DNA of 64,000 nucleotides from Alectryocaccobium sp964389285. Lineage in GTDB: Bacteria > Bacillota > Clostridia > Lachnospirales > Lachnospiraceae. The notes under the pieces were generated by a model. It saw only the letters and a list, made by a program, of their open reading frames with translations. It was not told the origin of the DNA and searched no databases. A program made the translations under genes and the position numbers. This document shows positions 23,739 to 32,968 of this stretch, piece by piece; position 1 is the stretch's first letter, and each line of letters starts with the position of its first letter. Where the stretch lies: assembly GCA_964389285.1 (NCBI GenBank), contig CAYMCZ010000003.1:1-64000 (forward strand), given 5' to 3'.

Positions 23739-25253
23739 TCAGTCCAAATCCAGATCCTGAAGCGATCTCACAATCTCTTTCTGTCTCTCATAAAACATCA
23801 GTTCTTTATTGTTTTCAAAATATTCTTTGCATCCGTATCTGCTGATAAAACGCGCGGCATGATTGCTTATTGTAAGCTCAGTCACAAGTATAAGCATCTC
23901 CTGTCCGCCCTCGAAAGCATCCTTGCAGAAGATAAACACATTCGAAAGCTTCCTGCCCGCCTCTTCGGCCATGACCTTCAGCTCCTTAACATACCTGTCG
24001 TAATCCTTTTTGACAAGTTTGAACGCCGCTGCCGCATTCTCGGGCTTTGCCTCCCTGAGCTTCTTTTTTTCTTCGCCAAGCAGCTCTATCACATTATGCA
24101 TCCTGTATTCCGACTCAAGCGAAAGCGAGCATGCCTCTTTTCCCAATCTCATCTCAGTACGTTTAAGATCAATGCTTTCGTCTATGACGGTGATCATGTC
24201 GGCATCCTGCTTTGCAGTCTTTGTCCTGATGTTCTTAAGCACCGCAAGGTAATCGGTCAGAACATCCTCACGCACACACACTTTTTTGATTTCTTCGAGT
24301 ATGCCGTCCAAAAGCAGTCCCAGTATCGTAAGCCTTTCGTCAAATCTGGCGGCTCTGGCATTTTCCTTTACATCCTCGGTGGTGTTGCCCGCCAGAATCT
24401 CATTAACCTTGTAATCAGTCTGATATTTTTTATAAAGGTCATAATAAACGGCAAAGCTTTTGGCTATCCTTCTGTGCTGGATATACTGGGAAATAAGATT
24501 CGCCTTTACAGGAATATCGTTTTTTTCGTAAAGTTTTATCATATCGGAAAGATCCGACCAGCCGCGGGCGGTAACGAATTCTTTTCCGTCTATAGTTGTC
24601 TCTATATTATAAAAATCAGCCTGTTTGATATCCAGATAAGTCATTATCGAGGCATGTACGCCCGATACATAAGCAAACTCTTTCCATACGTCATAGTCAG
24701 GCTCCACATTGATCCTTTTCATACGATCCAGTGTAACTATATCGAATTCACGAACGGAGTTATTGTACTCCGGAGGGTTTCCGGCGGTTACGACTATCCA
24801 TCCGTCAGGCACGTTATGACGTCCGAATATTTTATACTGCAGGAACTGAAGCATGGCCGGAGCGAGTGTTTCGGATACGCAGTTGATCTCATCCAGGAAA
24901 AGGATTCCCTCTTTGTATCCGGTGGATTCTATCATGTCATATACAGAAGCTATGATCTCGCTCATGGTGTATTCCGACACCTCATACTGCGTCCCGCCGT
25001 AATCCTTTTTTACGATAAAAGGAAGTCCGAGAGCGCTCTGTCTGGTGTGATGAGTCATCGAATAAGAAACAAGCCCCACGCCAAGCTCCGAAGCGATCTG
25101 CTCCATGATGGCGGTCTTTCCGATACCCGGAGGCCCTATCAGGAAAATCGGTCTTTGTTTTTCTATCGGGATAATATATCCGCCGTATTCGTCCTTGCTG
25201 AAATAGGCGATCATGGCGTTGCGGATTTCTTCTTTAGCCTGCTTGATATTCAT
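23739..25253 (-). CDS. MoxR-family AAA+ ATPase
   Basis: This 504-residue ATPase has Walker A GPPGIGKTA (about 37-45), Walker B ILFLDEINCV (about 118-127), a sensor region TAGNPPEYNN and a C-terminal half of helical, charged sequence with coiled-coil character (about 330-450). MoxR ATPases work with von Willebrand A partners in chaperone-like maturation or metal insertion into other proteins; the best known pair is RavA-ViaA. The VWA gene lies directly upstream, 20 bases away, which supports such a pair here. The extended C-terminal half is not a standard MoxR lid and may bind the partner or client. The client is not evident. Confidence 0.87.
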   Translation of the reverse strand: MNIKQAKEEIRNAMIAYFSKDEYGGYIIPIEKQRPIFLIGPPGIGKTAIMEQIASELGVGLVSYSMTHHTRQSALGLPFIVKKDYGGTQYEVSEYTMSEIIASVYDMIESTGYKEGILFLDEINCVSETLAPAMLQFLQYKIFGRHNVPDGWIVVTAGNPPEYNNSVREFDIVTLDRMKRINVEPDYDVWKEFAYVSGVHASIMTYLDIKQADFYNIETTIDGKEFVTARGWSDLSDMIKLYEKNDIPVKANLISQYIQHRRIAKSFAVYYDLYKKYQTDYKVNEILAGNTTEDVKENARAARFDERLTILGLLLDGILEEIKKVCVREDVLTDYLAVLKNIRTKTAKQDADMITVIDESIDLKRTEMRLGKEACSLSLESEYRMHNVIELLGEEKKKLREAKPENAAAAFKLVKKDYDRYVKELKVMAEEAGRKLSNVFIFCKDAFEGGQEMLILVTELTISNHAARFISRYGCKEYFENNKELMFYERQKEIVRSLQDLDLD

Positions 25254-25273
25254 ATAAAAATCCTCTCGTTCTT

Positions 25274-26674
25274 TTATAGTTTAAATACATCTTTCAAGAC
25301 TTCGTCTTTGCGCAGCATAAGCTTTATGGCCCACGGCGGCAGATCGGGATTGTTGTTTCCGTCATCCACAAACACAAAAGCCGTTTGGTATTTTGGCTTT
25401 CGGGCCGGGAAAATGCCGTGACCGTCCGTAAAATAAATCAGTCCTTTGAGTTCACTGAGCTCCCTGTTTTCGATAAGTCTGTCAACTTCCTCAAACACCG
25501 GTCTGAAATCGGTACCTCCCAGACCCTTTATCTTCATGGTTTTAATATATTCATCAAATTCATTTTGATCCGTAATCTTGACATGATCCTGAATAATGGA
25601 ATCACATAAAAAAATGTGCAGATTTATCTTTGAAAAGAAAGATTCGGTGCTTTTCAGGACGTTGTATGTCTTTTGTACAAAGGCCTGTACCACCTCGCCC
25701 CGCACGGAGCCCGAGGTATCGATGGCGATGACGAACTCTCTGATCCTTTTTATTTCTTTGTTTTCAAGAGGTTCTATCAGGGGCATGTTTTTGTACAGCT
25801 TCAGCCCGTATGTATAAAACACATAGTCAAAGTCGTCGTCATTTATTTTCATTACTTCGCCGATTACTGCAAATTTTTTCAGAAAGGCGGTGTAATCGTA
25901 TTTTTCGCGATGCAGTTCTTCCAGATTTTGAATTATATCACCTGCGCTGTCGCCGCGTTTTTTGGCAAAAGTCTCCATGTTGAGATGAAGTCTGGAAGCT
26001 ATCTCCATCCACGTCTGAGCCTGACGGGCGCGCAGGCCTTTTATGTCGTTGCCCGCCTTTTCTTCGTCACGTCCGCCTTCTTCCTCTTCTCCGGCATTGG
26101 CATCGATCCTGTCCAGCGGCACCTTTTCCTGAATCTGATACCATATCCTGTGATCATCGGCTAAGAAAAGAAAATGAAGTCTCCTCTGCTCATCTTCCGA
26201 AATGTCGGAATCCAGCAGATATCTGTATATCTGCTCGGCGGTCATGGATCTTACCCCTTTTTCTATCTTTTGAAATTCGGGCAGCTGTTTCTTTTCTCTT
26301 TTTGCGGCCGTCGAATCAAGCCCGAGGGAGGTGATCGAATGTTCGACCGCGATATCGCACGCCAGATCCCACAGATTCCGCTGAAGGTTTTGAGCTCCAT
26401 ACATGTGCTGATAAATACAGTGCAGCACTACATGCAGATAATCCCTGACCGGAACCTGTTTTTCCATTATATAGTTTGAAAGAACATACTCGGGATTGTA
26501 ATACAAAAACAGTCCGTCCGTATAAAGCGTCCCCTCGATGTCCGACTGGTACCTGAACTGACTCAGCGCTTCGTCCAGAAACCTTAAGTTTACAAGCAGT
26601 GTGTTTCTGGAAAGTTCAAGGACGTCCTGTGCCATTTTATTCATTTTTTGAATATGTTCGGTTTTATCAGCCAT
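25274..26674 (-). CDS. VWA-like protein with N-terminal metallopeptidase-like domain (DUF2201 type)
   Basis: This is a 466-residue partner of the MoxR ATPase. The N-terminal half contains HVVLHCIYQHMYG (about 83-95), the position of the HExxH-like motif in DUF2201 proteins. Here the catalytic glutamate is absent (HxxxHxxxxH), so it may bind metal without peptidase activity. The C-terminal VWA domain has a complete MIDAS site: AIDTSGS, the threonine in GGTDFRP and IYFTDGHG. The middle is charged and acidic (EEEEGGRDEEKAG). A 28-base gap separates it from the upstream DUF6273 gene. Function is inferred only from the MoxR/VWA pairing. Confidence 0.82.
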   Translation of the reverse strand: MADKTEHIQKMNKMAQDVLELSRNTLLVNLRFLDEALSQFRYQSDIEGTLYTDGLFLYYNPEYVLSNYIMEKQVPVRDYLHVVLHCIYQHMYGAQNLQRNLWDLACDIAVEHSITSLGLDSTAAKREKKQLPEFQKIEKGVRSMTAEQIYRYLLDSDISEDEQRRLHFLFLADDHRIWYQIQEKVPLDRIDANAGEEEEGGRDEEKAGNDIKGLRARQAQTWMEIASRLHLNMETFAKKRGDSAGDIIQNLEELHREKYDYTAFLKKFAVIGEVMKINDDDFDYVFYTYGLKLYKNMPLIEPLENKEIKRIREFVIAIDTSGSVRGEVVQAFVQKTYNVLKSTESFFSKINLHIFLCDSIIQDHVKITDQNEFDEYIKTMKIKGLGGTDFRPVFEEVDRLIENRELSELKGLIYFTDGHGIFPARKPKYQTAFVFVDDGNNNPDLPPWAIKLMLRKDEVLKDVFKL

Positions 26675-26702
26675 AAACCCTCCGCCGACACATGCCGGCT
26701 CA

Positions 26703-28289
26703 TCATACTTTCAGCCATAATGCGGGACAGACACAATATACATTGCTTCCGAGATCCCCGAAATCATTGATGCTCCCGTCGGTATTTACGTAGGACATAT
26801 TGTTTCTGCCGAAGCCGCAGGAGCGCAGCCACCATATACAGTTGTCGTCATTGTCCGCCAGATTACGCTTTCTCGCATAGGGCGTAACTTTTCTGATTCT
26901 TGAGCCGTTATCCGAAAAGAAATTTTTCGCTTCGTCTATGTTGAGCAGAAAAACCCTGTCTTTCGTGTCGTTTCCCGCTTTGCCTTTCCATTTTCTGGTT
27001 CCCGGGTTTTTATTTATTACGGGTATGATGCGTTCCCGTTCTTTTTCCATAAAGGCTCTGTCTATGAATACTTCTTCGAGCCATTTCCGCATATTGGAGT
27101 CTTCCCATTTTACTTCGTTGAAGCCGAACTCCATCACTCCGGTTTCAATAGCGTATTTTGAAATGATAAAGACTTTTCCTTCATCCTGCCTGAGCACCTC
27201 CCATTCTATGGGTTCGGGCAGCGCGCCTTTGCGGTTTGACTGGATATATGTGCCAAGCCTGATGGTCTCGCCTTTTACATAATATGCCGTAGGCCTTGTC
27301 TTTATGCCGAATTCCATATCCATTTCATTGTCTTGCGCCGCCTCTATGAAATCGGCGTTATAATGTTCGGCCTTATAATTCAAAAGGCAGGAAATCGGCT
27401 CTCTTTCGTTTGTTTCTATGGCCTTGTCGATATATCTGTTGACCATCGTATATACAAAAAAACCGTCCGAATATCCTTCTTCTTCCCATGTCTTCTCTTT
27501 CTTTCTCAAATAGTCAAAATAAAGACAAAGCAGATCATATTTCCCGGCATCAAAGAGGTTCTCCATGAGTTCTTTTATATTGGTGTTCAGATAAGATTCA
27601 ACCGATCTGCAAATCTTAAGATCAGCTTTTTCCCATATGTCCGGACGCATAAGATAATCCGATACCAGAGCCGTCTTCCCTTGCGAAGAAAGTTTTCCAA
27701 AACTGATCTTTTTGAACCAGAGCCCGTTATCATAGGTATGAGCCCAGTTAAAATACAGCTCCGACAGATATGCCCTTCTTTCTTCCTGCGAAAAATCATT
27801 GATAATCTTATTTGTCCGGTTGAGCATAACCTGCTCTATTTCCCGAACTTTACCGTATCTGTCAACCTCCCAGTCTCCGGGATATTTCAGAAAATGCCTT
27901 ATTAAAGAAATCTGAACCGTAAAGGTCCGGTCGACTATACTATATTCCGGATCCGTCCATGCAAAAAACAGTTCGGCTTTCATCAGATACATCTCTTCCA
28001 GATCCCTGCGCTGAATGGCCTTAATCCAGAATTTCGTCTTTTTTGCCCTGACCGGATTGTAGATAAGGTATTTTGTTTTTCCGCACGGCGGACATACCGT
28101 GCCGCCTTTTGATTTTATTATGTTAATCAGTTCGTTTCTTTTGTCGCCGGATATTCCGAGCAGAGAAAAGGCCGCGTTTTTAAAATCTATGTTCCCGCTG
28201 CCTTTTGGTATATCAGACAGCTTTTTAAGCATATCGTCCATATAAGCCGTTTCCTTACAGTATCCTGAGCAGTCCCTGCACTGCGGCAT
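26703..28289 (-). CDS. DUF6273-type protein with N-terminal cysteine motifs
   Basis: This 528-residue protein has no known function. The C-terminal 190 residues match the DUF6273 pattern: LGTYIQ, IEWEVLRQDEGKVFIISKYAIE, WEDSNMRKWL, RVFLLNIDEAKNFF, CIWWLRSCGFG and VCPALWLKV. That fold occurs widely in Firmicutes and resembles the formylglycine-generating/C-type-lectin group. The N-terminus starts MPQCRDCSGYC and has a second CPPCG at about 67-71, suggesting zinc or cluster binding. The middle (about 90-330) is a helical region of unknown type. There is no signal peptide, so it is cytoplasmic. It is first in a four-gene run with the VWA, MoxR and TIM-barrel genes, preceded by an extended -10 promoter. 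The ribosome binding site is weak. Confidence 0.72.
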   Translation of the reverse strand: MPQCRDCSGYCKETAYMDDMLKKLSDIPKGSGNIDFKNAAFSLLGISGDKRNELINIIKSKGGTVCPPCGKTKYLIYNPVRAKKTKFWIKAIQRRDLEEMYLMKAELFFAWTDPEYSIVDRTFTVQISLIRHFLKYPGDWEVDRYGKVREIEQVMLNRTNKIINDFSQEERRAYLSELYFNWAHTYDNGLWFKKISFGKLSSQGKTALVSDYLMRPDIWEKADLKICRSVESYLNTNIKELMENLFDAGKYDLLCLYFDYLRKKEKTWEEEGYSDGFFVYTMVNRYIDKAIETNEREPISCLLNYKAEHYNADFIEAAQDNEMDMEFGIKTRPTAYYVKGETIRLGTYIQSNRKGALPEPIEWEVLRQDEGKVFIISKYAIETGVMEFGFNEVKWEDSNMRKWLEEVFIDRAFMEKERERIIPVINKNPGTRKWKGKAGNDTKDRVFLLNIDEAKNFFSDNGSRIRKVTPYARKRNLADNDDNCIWWLRSCGFGRNNMSYVNTDGSINDFGDLGSNVYCVCPALWLKV

Positions 28290-28310
28290 GCTCGTTTTTT
28301 ATTAAATAAA

Positions 28311-28339
28311 ATTATATCACGCAATGATTTTATATACAA
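28311..28339 (-). promoter_or_regulatory. Promoter of the DUF6273-VWA-MoxR run
   Basis: On the minus strand TTGTAT (28334-28339), a 17-base spacer and TATAAT (28311-28316) lie 22 bases ahead of the ATG. The -10 is extended (TGATATAAT), which may compensate for the weak -35. The surrounding 80 bases are very AT rich. Confidence 0.6.
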
Positions 28340-28398
28340 TCTTTATAAACTGTGATATATGATTCTATTTGTTGATTTCAAATAATTCAATTTATAAA

Positions 28399-28571
28399 AT
28401 GGGCTGTCGCGCTATACAAAGAGCATGAATATTCTGAAAGGGACATCCGCAACGCCGGTACTTAGCGAACGCAAGCGAAAGCGTTGCGTGAGGTTAGTAC
28501 CGCTGCGTGAGGACTTAGCGCGAGCGGTCCCTGGAAGAATACTCATGCTACTGTATATTGCGACAGCCCAT
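28399..28571. repeat. 171-173 bp palindromic structured element
   Basis: This is the main content of the 324-base gap between purB and the DUF6273 gene. The ends atgggctgtcgc (28399-28410) and gcgacagcccat (28560-28571) are perfect complements. Pairing continues inward for about 35 bases per arm (agcatgaatattct with agaatactcatgct, agggac with gtccct). The core (28445-28526) holds a second hairpin closed by ggtact/agtacc (28457-28501) and two copies of tgcgtgagg and acttagcg. No reading frame of note is present. The same ends occur at 1-74 and 14356-14396. It could be a MITE-like mobile repeat or a structured RNA downstream of purB. I know of no name for it. Confidence 0.75.
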
Positions 28572-28613
28572 TTAGTTTCCACAAAACCACAGCCACGAAG
28601 AGAATCTTTGGCT

Positions 28614-30029
28614 TCAGAGATTGATTTCGGCCGAGTCGGCGTTTACATCTGCGATAAGCGGTTTAATCTTTTCAAGGAAGTCCGTTACCTGCGCCGGACA
28701 TCTGCCTATATAAAGAGACGGTTTGAGAAGCTCGTTCATCTCCGTTTCGGTCATTCCGAACTCTTTTTTTGCCGCAAGACGTGAAAGCAGATCACATTCT
28801 TCCCCGTTTTTCATCTTCGCGGTGGCTTCCATCGAACATTCTCTTATGATCTCGTGCAGCTCCTGACGGTCTCCGCCTCTTTTTACGGCTTCCATCATGA
28901 GGTTTTCAGTGGCGATAAAAGGCAGATATTCTTTTACCGTCCTTTCGACTATTTTTTCATTTACATGTAATCCGTCCGTCACGTTTTGAGCCAGCCGCAG
29001 AATAGCGTCGGCGCATAAAAAGCCTTCCGGCATCGAAATACGTCTGTTCGCCGAATCATCCAGTGTCCTTTCCATCCACTGGGTGGAAGCGGTCATGGGT
29101 GCGTTAAGCGCGTCTGCCATAAGATATCTGGCAAGCGAGCATATACGTTCGCTCCTCATGGGATTGCGTTTATATGCCATGGCTGAGGATCCGATCTGGT
29201 TTTTGCCGAAAGGTTCCTCAACCTGCCTGTCGTGCTGAAGGAGCCTGATATCGTTTGCCATACGGTAGCAGCTCTGCGCTACGGATGAAAGCGCGTTCAG
29301 TATCCTGCTGTCAACCTTTCTCGGATATGTCTGTCCGCAGACATCAAAGCATTCGTCAAAACCGAAATCGGCGGCGATCCGTCTGTTCAGTTCATTTATC
29401 TTTTCGTCATCGCCGGCAAAAAGCTCCACGAAACTGGCCTCCGTGCCCGTAGTTCCCCGGCAGCCCAGAAATCTGATGTTTTCCAGAGCGAAATCAATCT
29501 CTTTCAAATCAGATACGAAATCCTGTATCCAGAGCGTCGCTCTTTTTCCTACCGTAACAAGCTGTGCCGGCTGATAGTGGGTATATCCGAGTGTGGGAAG
29601 ATCTTTATATTTTTCAGCAAAAACGCTTAAATTCGCTATAACGACCTGAATACTGCCACGGATATACTTGAGAGCGTCCCTGTAAATAATCAGATCCGCA
29701 TTGTCGGTAACATAACAGCTTGTGGCTCCCAGATGGATGATACCGGCCGCCGAAGGCGCAACTTTTCCGTATGCATAAACATGAGCCATAACGTCATGAC
29801 GCACTTCTTTTTCTCTTTTTTTTACGACCTCATAATCGATATCCTTAAGATGAGCCTGAAGCTCATCCACCTGCCCCGGCGTGATCGGAAGCCCCAGCTC
29901 CATCTCATGCCTTGCAAGCGATATCCAGAGTTTTCTCCATGTCTGAGTACGCACATCTGCGGAAAACAGATTAAGCATGTATTCGGATGCGTAGCGCGAT
30001 GACAGAGGTGATTCGTATTTGCTTGTCAT
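28614..30029 (-). CDS. purB: Adenylosuccinate lyase
   Basis: This enzyme cleaves SAICAR to AICAR and adenylosuccinate to AMP, acting twice in purine synthesis. The 471-residue member of the fumarase/aspartase superfamily shows the signature GSSAMAYKRNPMRSE, the conserved TSCYVTDNADL and GYTHYQPAQLVTVGKR segments, and an N-terminus (YESPLSSRYAS) typical of the eukaryote-like/Clostridial PurB subgroup. Length fits that subgroup. It follows purC by 36 bases with AAGGAG about 11 bases before the ATG, so the two form an operon; the 171-bp palindromic element lies just past its stop. Confidence 0.96.
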   Translation of the reverse strand: MTSKYESPLSSRYASEYMLNLFSADVRTQTWRKLWISLARHEMELGLPITPGQVDELQAHLKDIDYEVVKKREKEVRHDVMAHVYAYGKVAPSAAGIIHLGATSCYVTDNADLIIYRDALKYIRGSIQVVIANLSVFAEKYKDLPTLGYTHYQPAQLVTVGKRATLWIQDFVSDLKEIDFALENIRFLGCRGTTGTEASFVELFAGDDEKINELNRRIAADFGFDECFDVCGQTYPRKVDSRILNALSSVAQSCYRMANDIRLLQHDRQVEEPFGKNQIGSSAMAYKRNPMRSERICSLARYLMADALNAPMTASTQWMERTLDDSANRRISMPEGFLCADAILRLAQNVTDGLHVNEKIVERTVKEYLPFIATENLMMEAVKRGGDRQELHEIIRECSMEATAKMKNGEECDLLSRLAAKKEFGMTETEMNELLKPSLYIGRCPAQVTDFLEKIKPLIADVNADSAEINL

Positions 30030-30065
30030 ATCTGGACATACTCCTTATGTTTTTGTCTGACTTAA

Positions 30066-30779
30066 TTATGCATGCTCCGTGAGACGCTTCATCATCTCAT
30101 CGTAGGCTTCCTCAACTCCGCCTAAGTCACGGCGGAATCTGTCTTTGTCAAGCTTTTCACCGGTTTTGCTGTCCCAGAATCTGCATGTGTCGGGACTGAT
30201 TTCATCGGCGAGCACTATGCTGCCGTCCGAAGTCTTTCCGAATTCAAGTTTAAAATCCACGAGCGTTATACCGGCTTCTTTCCAAAATTCTTTAAGGAAA
30301 TCATTTACCGCAAATGCGTATTTTTTTATTGTGTCTATCTCTTCTTTCGTCGCTAATTTAAGCGCGAGAGCATGATATTCATTTATCAGAGGATCGCCCA
30401 AATCGTCATTTTTATAAGAAAATTCAATAGTCGGAGATTCAAATTCAATGCCTTCGCTGACCCCGTATCTCTTTGAAAACGAACCTGCGGAAATGTTTCT
30501 GATGATAACCTCAAGCGGAACAATCGAAACTTTTTTAACAACCGTTTCCCTGTCGTTTATTTCTTCAACGAAGTGCGTCGGAACTCCCTCTTTTTCAAGC
30601 TTCGACATGAGCATATTGCTCATTTTATTGTTAATGACACCTTTTCCGGTAATAGTTCCTTTTTTAAGTCCGTTAAATGCCGTAGCGTCATCTTTATACG
30701 AAACTATCAGAAGTTCCGGGTCTTCCGTCCTGTAAACTTTCTTTGCCTTGCCTTCGTAAAGCTGTTCTTTTTTTGTCAT
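30066..30779 (-). CDS. purC: SAICAR synthase
   Basis: This enzyme joins aspartate to CAIR in an ATP-dependent step of purine synthesis. The 237-residue product has LYEGKAKKVYRTEDPELLIVSYKDDATAFNG at the N-terminus, and EVIIRNISAGSFSKRYG and LVDFKLEFG follow. The metal and substrate motif LADEISPDTCRFWD is near the C-terminus; all are family hallmarks. GGAGG precedes the ATG. It has its own promoter and is followed by purB, which acts on its product. The rest of the purine pathway is not in this window. Confidence 0.97.
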   Translation of the reverse strand: MTKKEQLYEGKAKKVYRTEDPELLIVSYKDDATAFNGLKKGTITGKGVINNKMSNMLMSKLEKEGVPTHFVEEINDRETVVKKVSIVPLEVIIRNISAGSFSKRYGVSEGIEFESPTIEFSYKNDDLGDPLINEYHALALKLATKEEIDTIKKYAFAVNDFLKEFWKEAGITLVDFKLEFGKTSDGSIVLADEISPDTCRFWDSKTGEKLDKDRFRRDLGGVEEAYDEMMKRLTEHA

Positions 30780-30815
30780 GTAATGCTACCTCCGTTATAT
30801 TTCACATATTCAGTA

Positions 30816-30844
30816 ATCCTACATTTTTTAAGCGAATTTGTCAA
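30816..30844 (-). promoter_or_regulatory. purC-purB promoter
   Basis: On the minus strand TTGACA (30839-30844), 17 bases and TAGGAT (30816-30821) lie about 37 bases ahead of purC. The -35 is perfect and the -10 matches 4 of 6. No purine riboswitch fold or PurBox-like repeat is evident in the short leader. Confidence 0.7.
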
Positions 30845-30850
30845 TCTCGC

Positions 30851-32944
30851 TCAACTGTCAAACCCTATGACATGGCTGTCCTTTTTCTTTCTGTTAAGAC
30901 TGTTTTTGCCTACTTTGGCGGCAAGTATAAAGTCACATGACGTAAGCACTGTCGGGTCGCTGCCGTCCATTTCGCAGCGCACGGCAGCCTTGCTCATTGT
31001 CGAGTCAAACAGGTTGTTCACGAACCTTGCGCTGGTAAATTCTTTATCCGACGCCATTTCGGCATAAAGCTTATCAAAATATTCCCTTACGGCCTCTTTT
31101 AATCCTGTCCCCGGAACATAGCCGTTTTCGGGTATGAGTTTCATAAAGATTTCGGTCAGCTCCGCGTCTGTAAAGCGCTCAAATTCCGCTTTGTAAGGCA
31201 CAAGCTCTTTGAGATCCGGATGCATATCTTCCAATCCGTCTATCTCTTTTTGAGTCCCCGCAAAAACAACTATCAAATCTTCGGCATGAACCCTCATCTG
31301 CGTTATGATCGTACTTAAAGCGTCATCCACGAGTTCTTCATAACTGATAACATCATCCGCCCTGTCGGCTCTGCATTCCTTTTCGGAAGATTTGTTGTTT
31401 CCGTACTCCTTTGGGGAATTAATCACTATCACCGAACCGTACGCATCTCTCAGAAGGGACATGGCCTTTGGCATCGTGGCTCCGTCACAAAAACCGATAA
31501 AGTCATCCAGTCTGTATTCAAAATATCTTCCCTTTTCGAGAATGCCGTTTTCTTTCAGATATTTTGCCACGATTTTTGCCGATAAAGTCTTTCCCGTTCC
31601 GGGATCTCCTATGAAATACATATGCTTGTATCCTGACGGATCCGCCTTGATTCCGGCAAAAATCTCTTTTAACTGTTTCTTTATTTTCTCTTTTCCGGTC
31701 AGCTTTGACATCAGATACGCCGAATCCAGATCCGCAAGCCTGCTCTGTGAAAGCTTTTGCACCGCGTTGCCGTCTATAGTCAGGGTAACCCTTCCGCTTT
31801 CTATAAGGCTTTTCTGCTTCAGATATATCATTTCATCGGCTACTTTCCGAATGGTCGCATAACCGTAAAAATGTCCGTCGGATCTTTCTTCGGTAATCCT
31901 GAGACGAAAAACCTCCATGGCTTTTTCATCCGGCTCAAATCCCGCCTCCTGGATATAGCTGACCGCCAGATCCGCCATATAATCCAAAGACCACGGTTCA
32001 AAGCTGATTACCCTGAGTGAAAACAGATCCTGAATATGTTCGGCAACGCTTCGCAATACCGTTTTTTCTATATACGGCACTCTGAAAACAAACACGAAAT
32101 CACCCTGTCTTCTGCAGCATTTCATCAGAAATTCCGTAAATTCGGGCTCATCCATGCCGCCTACCCACTCACTGATATCCAGACAGAGCACCATACCTCC
32201 GATTTTGTCCAGCGTGAATTGTGAAATCGCGGGAAAAGCACCGTTCATCAGAACTTCGGATGATATCGGAACTATTCCGGGCGGATTCGAAAACTCCACC
32301 AGACCGGTTTCGTTATAGAGGTCGTTTATCATATGCAGATATGTCAAAATAGCGTATTCATCGTCTTCGGTCGATATCAGAATCGCCTGATTTGTGAGGG
32401 TGAATTCCGACTCGGTCTGTTTCAGCAAAGGAGCCACGCCTCTGACTTCGTTTAAAAAATCCAGAAACTCCGGCGCATGGCTAAGCTCTTCGGGCGTGCG
32501 CGCAAACATACTGTCCGCCTTTATATCGGCGGCGTCTTCTTCCGCCGACAGAAAAGGACGTACACAGACCGGCGGATCCGCAAGCAGCACTTTAAGCAAT
32601 ATTCCGGCGTCAAAACGAACCGCCCTTATCTGATGGGATATGGCCTGCATGTTGTGAAACGCATTATACCAGTCCTGACTGTTTTCAGCAGTCGCTTTCA
32701 CTTCCCCGATCTGATTTTTCAGGGCAGATACCGCCGCCTGCGTATCTGTGAAACTGTTCTCCACAATGGTTATAACTTCCGAAAGTTCTTCATCGGCTTC
32801 GGCTTTGGCTGCCGACTGCTCTATCCTGACGAAATAAGCGAGCAGCACTATTTCTTTTGAGAGATATCTGTTTCCCGTTTTGTTTTTTATTTCTTCTGCT
32901 GTCTTCAAGATCTTTTCCAGCATTTTGCTGTTTGAAGTCTCCAT
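30851..32944 (-). CDS. CbbX/SpoVK-like AAA protein with degenerate Walker B
   Basis: This is a 697-residue cytoplasmic protein. The C-terminal part (about 405-690) resembles CbbX/SpoVK AAA+ domains, with an intact Walker A GDPGTGKT (446-453). The Walker B segment reads SVIVINSPKEY, with Asn-Ser in place of Asp-Glu. The usual arginine-finger region is altered as well (HPDLKELVPY). A preceding segment (about 185-375) looks like another AAA fold with a Walker B-like LCLDIS and a lid, but no Walker A. It may bind ATP without normal hydrolysis. I chose the ATG at 32944 (METSNSKML) with GGGAGG just upstream, over an in-frame TTG at 32956. It is the last gene of the run starting with the radical SAM gene. 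Function unknown. Confidence 0.75.
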   Translation of the reverse strand: METSNSKMLEKILKTAEEIKNKTGNRYLSKEIVLLAYFVRIEQSAAKAEADEELSEVITIVENSFTDTQAAVSALKNQIGEVKATAENSQDWYNAFHNMQAISHQIRAVRFDAGILLKVLLADPPVCVRPFLSAEEDAADIKADSMFARTPEELSHAPEFLDFLNEVRGVAPLLKQTESEFTLTNQAILISTEDDEYAILTYLHMINDLYNETGLVEFSNPPGIVPISSEVLMNGAFPAISQFTLDKIGGMVLCLDISEWVGGMDEPEFTEFLMKCCRRQGDFVFVFRVPYIEKTVLRSVAEHIQDLFSLRVISFEPWSLDYMADLAVSYIQEAGFEPDEKAMEVFRLRITEERSDGHFYGYATIRKVADEMIYLKQKSLIESGRVTLTIDGNAVQKLSQSRLADLDSAYLMSKLTGKEKIKKQLKEIFAGIKADPSGYKHMYFIGDPGTGKTLSAKIVAKYLKENGILEKGRYFEYRLDDFIGFCDGATMPKAMSLLRDAYGSVIVINSPKEYGNNKSSEKECRADRADDVISYEELVDDALSTIITQMRVHAEDLIVVFAGTQKEIDGLEDMHPDLKELVPYKAEFERFTDAELTEIFMKLIPENGYVPGTGLKEAVREYFDKLYAEMASDKEFTSARFVNNLFDSTMSKAAVRCEMDGSDPTVLTSCDFILAAKVGKNSLNRKKKDSHVIGFDS

Positions 32945-32968
32945 GGCGCCTCCCAACCCCGGTAAGGT

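Noticed and set aside
23859..25421. A 520-codon plus-strand open frame opposite the MoxR gene
   Set aside because: The minus-strand frame encodes a clear MoxR ATPase with Walker motifs. The antisense frame has no family resemblance and reflects codon bias on the coding strand.
30780..30850. A purine riboswitch ahead of purC
   Set aside because: The leader after the predicted start is too short (about 30 nt) for the aptamer and lacks its conserved loops.
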